Positions 6,285-7,387 of a stretch of 7,387 nucleotides of DNA are shown here, piece by piece. The notes beneath the pieces were generated by a model that worked only from the letters and a program-made list of their open reading frames with translations, made no database searches and was not told where the DNA came from. The DNA is from Candidatus Scatomorpha stercorigallinarum (lineage in GTDB: Bacteria > Bacillota_A > Clostridia > Oscillospirales > Oscillospiraceae). The stretch is from positions 1-7,387 of the forward strand of contig DVOV01000174.1 of NCBI GenBank assembly GCA_018713375.1. The letters run 5' to 3'. Numbering within the stretch: position 1 is the stretch's first letter; every line of letters begins with the position of its first letter. The translations under genes and the position numbers were made by a program.

Positions 6285-7387
6285 AAAAGCGCGCCGCCAT
6301 CGCCGCGGCCGCCGCTGCCGCGCTTTTCGCGGCGGCCGCGCTGGCGTGGTTTTTCCTCCGCCCCGGCTCCGAGCGCGGCGAGAGCCCCCAGGACGAGGCC
6401 GTGGAGCTCGTCTATTACACCATTGGCGACCCGGACGAGGACCTCGAGCTGGTGAACGAGGCCGTGAACGAGCTGCTGCTCGAGCGCTACGGCTTCACCG
6501 TCGATTACCGCAAAGTCGGCTGGAACGAGTACGAAAACCAGCTGACGGCCCTCATCAACACCCACTCGGGCTTCGACATCGCCTTCGCCTGGGCGCAGAA
6601 CTACCAGTCCAACGCCGCCGCCGGCCACTGGCTGGACCTGACGGAGCTGCTGGAGGATCACGCGGCGCTCTACGACGCGGTGGACGAGCGCTTCTGGCGC
6701 GGCGCCGCCGTGGGCGGGCGCATCTACGGCGTGCCCACGAACAAGGAGCTGGCCACGCCGCTGCACTTCCTCTACTCCGCGGAGCTGGTGGAAAAATACG
6801 ATATCGACATCGAAAAATACGGCTCCATCGCCTCGCTCGAGCCGCTGCTGGCCATGATAGCGGAAAAAGAGCCGGACTGCATCCCGCTCTTTTTCGACTC
6901 CTCCCACGTGGGGCTGCTCTCCACGCTCGGCTATGAATATGCGGCCTATTCCGACCTGCCCCTCGTGGTGCGAACCTCTGACAGGAGCTGCGAGGTGCTC
7001 AGTGCATTCGAGCAGGCGGATGTGCTCGAAATGCTCAGGACGCTGCACCGCTATTATGAGCTCGGCTATATAAACGAGGACGCCGCCATACGCACAACGC
7101 TCTCACGCTTCAGCGACGAAGAGGTCTTCCTCCGAATGGCGAGCGGCGGGCCGGATTCCGCCGCCAGCTACAGCCAGACCTTCGGCTATCCCATAGTCGT
7201 CCATCAGGCCGGCGAGAGCATAGTCACCAGCGAATCCACCCAGGGCGGGATAATGGCCGTGAGCGCCTATACGCAGCACCCGCAGGAGTGCCTCGCCTTC
7301 CTGCAGGCCCTGAACACGGACGCCGAGCTGCGCAACCTCTTCAATTATGGCATCGAGGGCGTCCACTACACGCTCACGGAGAACGGC
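6281..7387 (+). CDS. Extracellular solute-binding protein, DUF3502-type, N-terminally anchored (incomplete, runs off right edge)
   Basis: The frame is open for 369 codons from GTG at 6281 to the window end, with no stop. The start shares GTGA with the response regulator stop (4-base overlap) and follows GGAGGAGGA at about 9 bases. Residues 2-4 are basic (KKR) and 5-26 form an Ala-rich hydrophobic segment ending LAWFFLRP, so the protein is exported or anchored. No Cys occurs there, so there is no lipobox. The mature part starts ELVYYTIGDPDEDLELVNEAVNELL, followed by a WNEYENQLTALINTHSGFDIAFAW segment and, near the edge, GGIMAVSAYTQHPQECLAFLQAL and FNYGIEGVHY. This is the pattern of YtcQ/LipO-like carbohydrate-binding proteins with a C-terminal DUF3502, which usually run to about 500 residues; the rest is outside the window. 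It would bind an oligosaccharide for an ABC importer, for sensing, or both. Ligand unknown. Confidence 0.85.
   Translation, partial: MKKRAAIAAAAAAALFAAAALAWFFLRPGSERGESPQDEAVELVYYTIGDPDEDLELVNEAVNELLLERYGFTVDYRKVGWNEYENQLTALINTHSGFDIAFAWAQNYQSNAAAGHWLDLTELLEDHAALYDAVDERFWRGAAVGGRIYGVPTNKELATPLHFLYSAELVEKYDIDIEKYGSIASLEPLLAMIAEKEPDCIPLFFDSSHVGLLSTLGYEYAAYSDLPLVVRTSDRSCEVLSAFEQADVLEMLRTLHRYYELGYINEDAAIRTTLSRFSDEEVFLRMASGGPDSAASYSQTFGYPIVVHQAGESIVTSESTQGGIMAVSAYTQHPQECLAFLQALNTDAELRNLFNYGIEGVHYTLTENG
6310..6340 (+). repeat. Strong hairpin in the signal-anchor codons of the solute-binding protein gene
   Basis: Bases 6314-6322 can pair with 6328-6336 (nine pairs including one G-U) around the loop CTTTT. 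After one mismatch, 6310-6312 pair with 6338-6340. The structure begins about 30 bases after the GTG start and would be very stable in mRNA. It coincides with a run of alanine codons (GCC/GCG), so it may simply be a by-product of composition. There is no U-tract, so it is not an intrinsic terminator. Confidence 0.5.

Noticed and set aside
6236..7048. Minus-strand open frame opposite the solute-binding protein gene
   Set aside because: The plus strand has a coupled start and clear binding-protein motifs; the opposite frame has none.
1..7387. CRISPR array, tRNA or rRNA genes, insertion sequence
   Set aside because: No regularly spaced repeats, cloverleaf-type sequence, conserved rRNA segments or transposase motifs were seen on either strand.

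Overview
The window looks like chromosome from a high-GC member of the Clostridia (Bacillota), probably an uncultured gut-type lineage near Oscillospiraceae or Christensenellales. The evidence is GC-rich coding DNA with strong AGGAGG-type ribosome binding sites, AT-rich control regions with sigma-A-like promoters, a clostridial cytidylate kinase-like protein, a short class I mannose-6-phosphate isomerase, and a YesM/YesN-type sensor pair next to a DUF3502-type solute-binding protein. The exact taxon is inference.

Layout. Bases 1-169 hold no gene but contain a perfect 18-bp inverted repeat. A leftward cytidylate kinase-like gene (170-775) and a rightward CarD-family gene (979-1479) diverge from a shared 203-bp control region with one good promoter for each. 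A 13-bp GC-rich hairpin at 1497-1527 separates carD from the convergent manA. ManA (1542-2475, leftward) is broken by a frameshift near 1785-1811. It overlaps by 11 bp the end of a ROK-family fructokinase-like gene (2465-3358, leftward). An AT-rich control region of 390 bp (3359-3748) separates this sugar-phosphate pair from a rightward operon. That operon encodes a YesM/LytS-type sensor histidine kinase (3749-5503), a YesN-type response regulator with an AraC HTH (5481-6284), and an extracellular solute-binding protein that runs off the right edge (6281-7387, incomplete).

How the genes may work together. The ROK kinase and ManA would feed fructose and mannose phosphates into glycolysis as fructose-6-phosphate, as the adjacent gmuE/gmuF-type pair does in Bacillus subtilis. 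The divergent operon resembles clostridial oligosaccharide uptake loci, where a YesM/YesN pair controls a sugar ABC importer whose permeases would be expected just past the right edge. All three genes of that operon overlap (23 bp and 4 bp), so their translation is probably coupled.

Points most worth a second look: the manA frameshift; the loss of the conserved Asp of the ATP-binding G1 box in the histidine kinase while the phospho-His and N box are intact; and the absence of a lipobox Cys in the solute-binding protein, which suggests a membrane-anchored co-sensor. No CRISPR array, transposase, tRNA or rRNA was seen.
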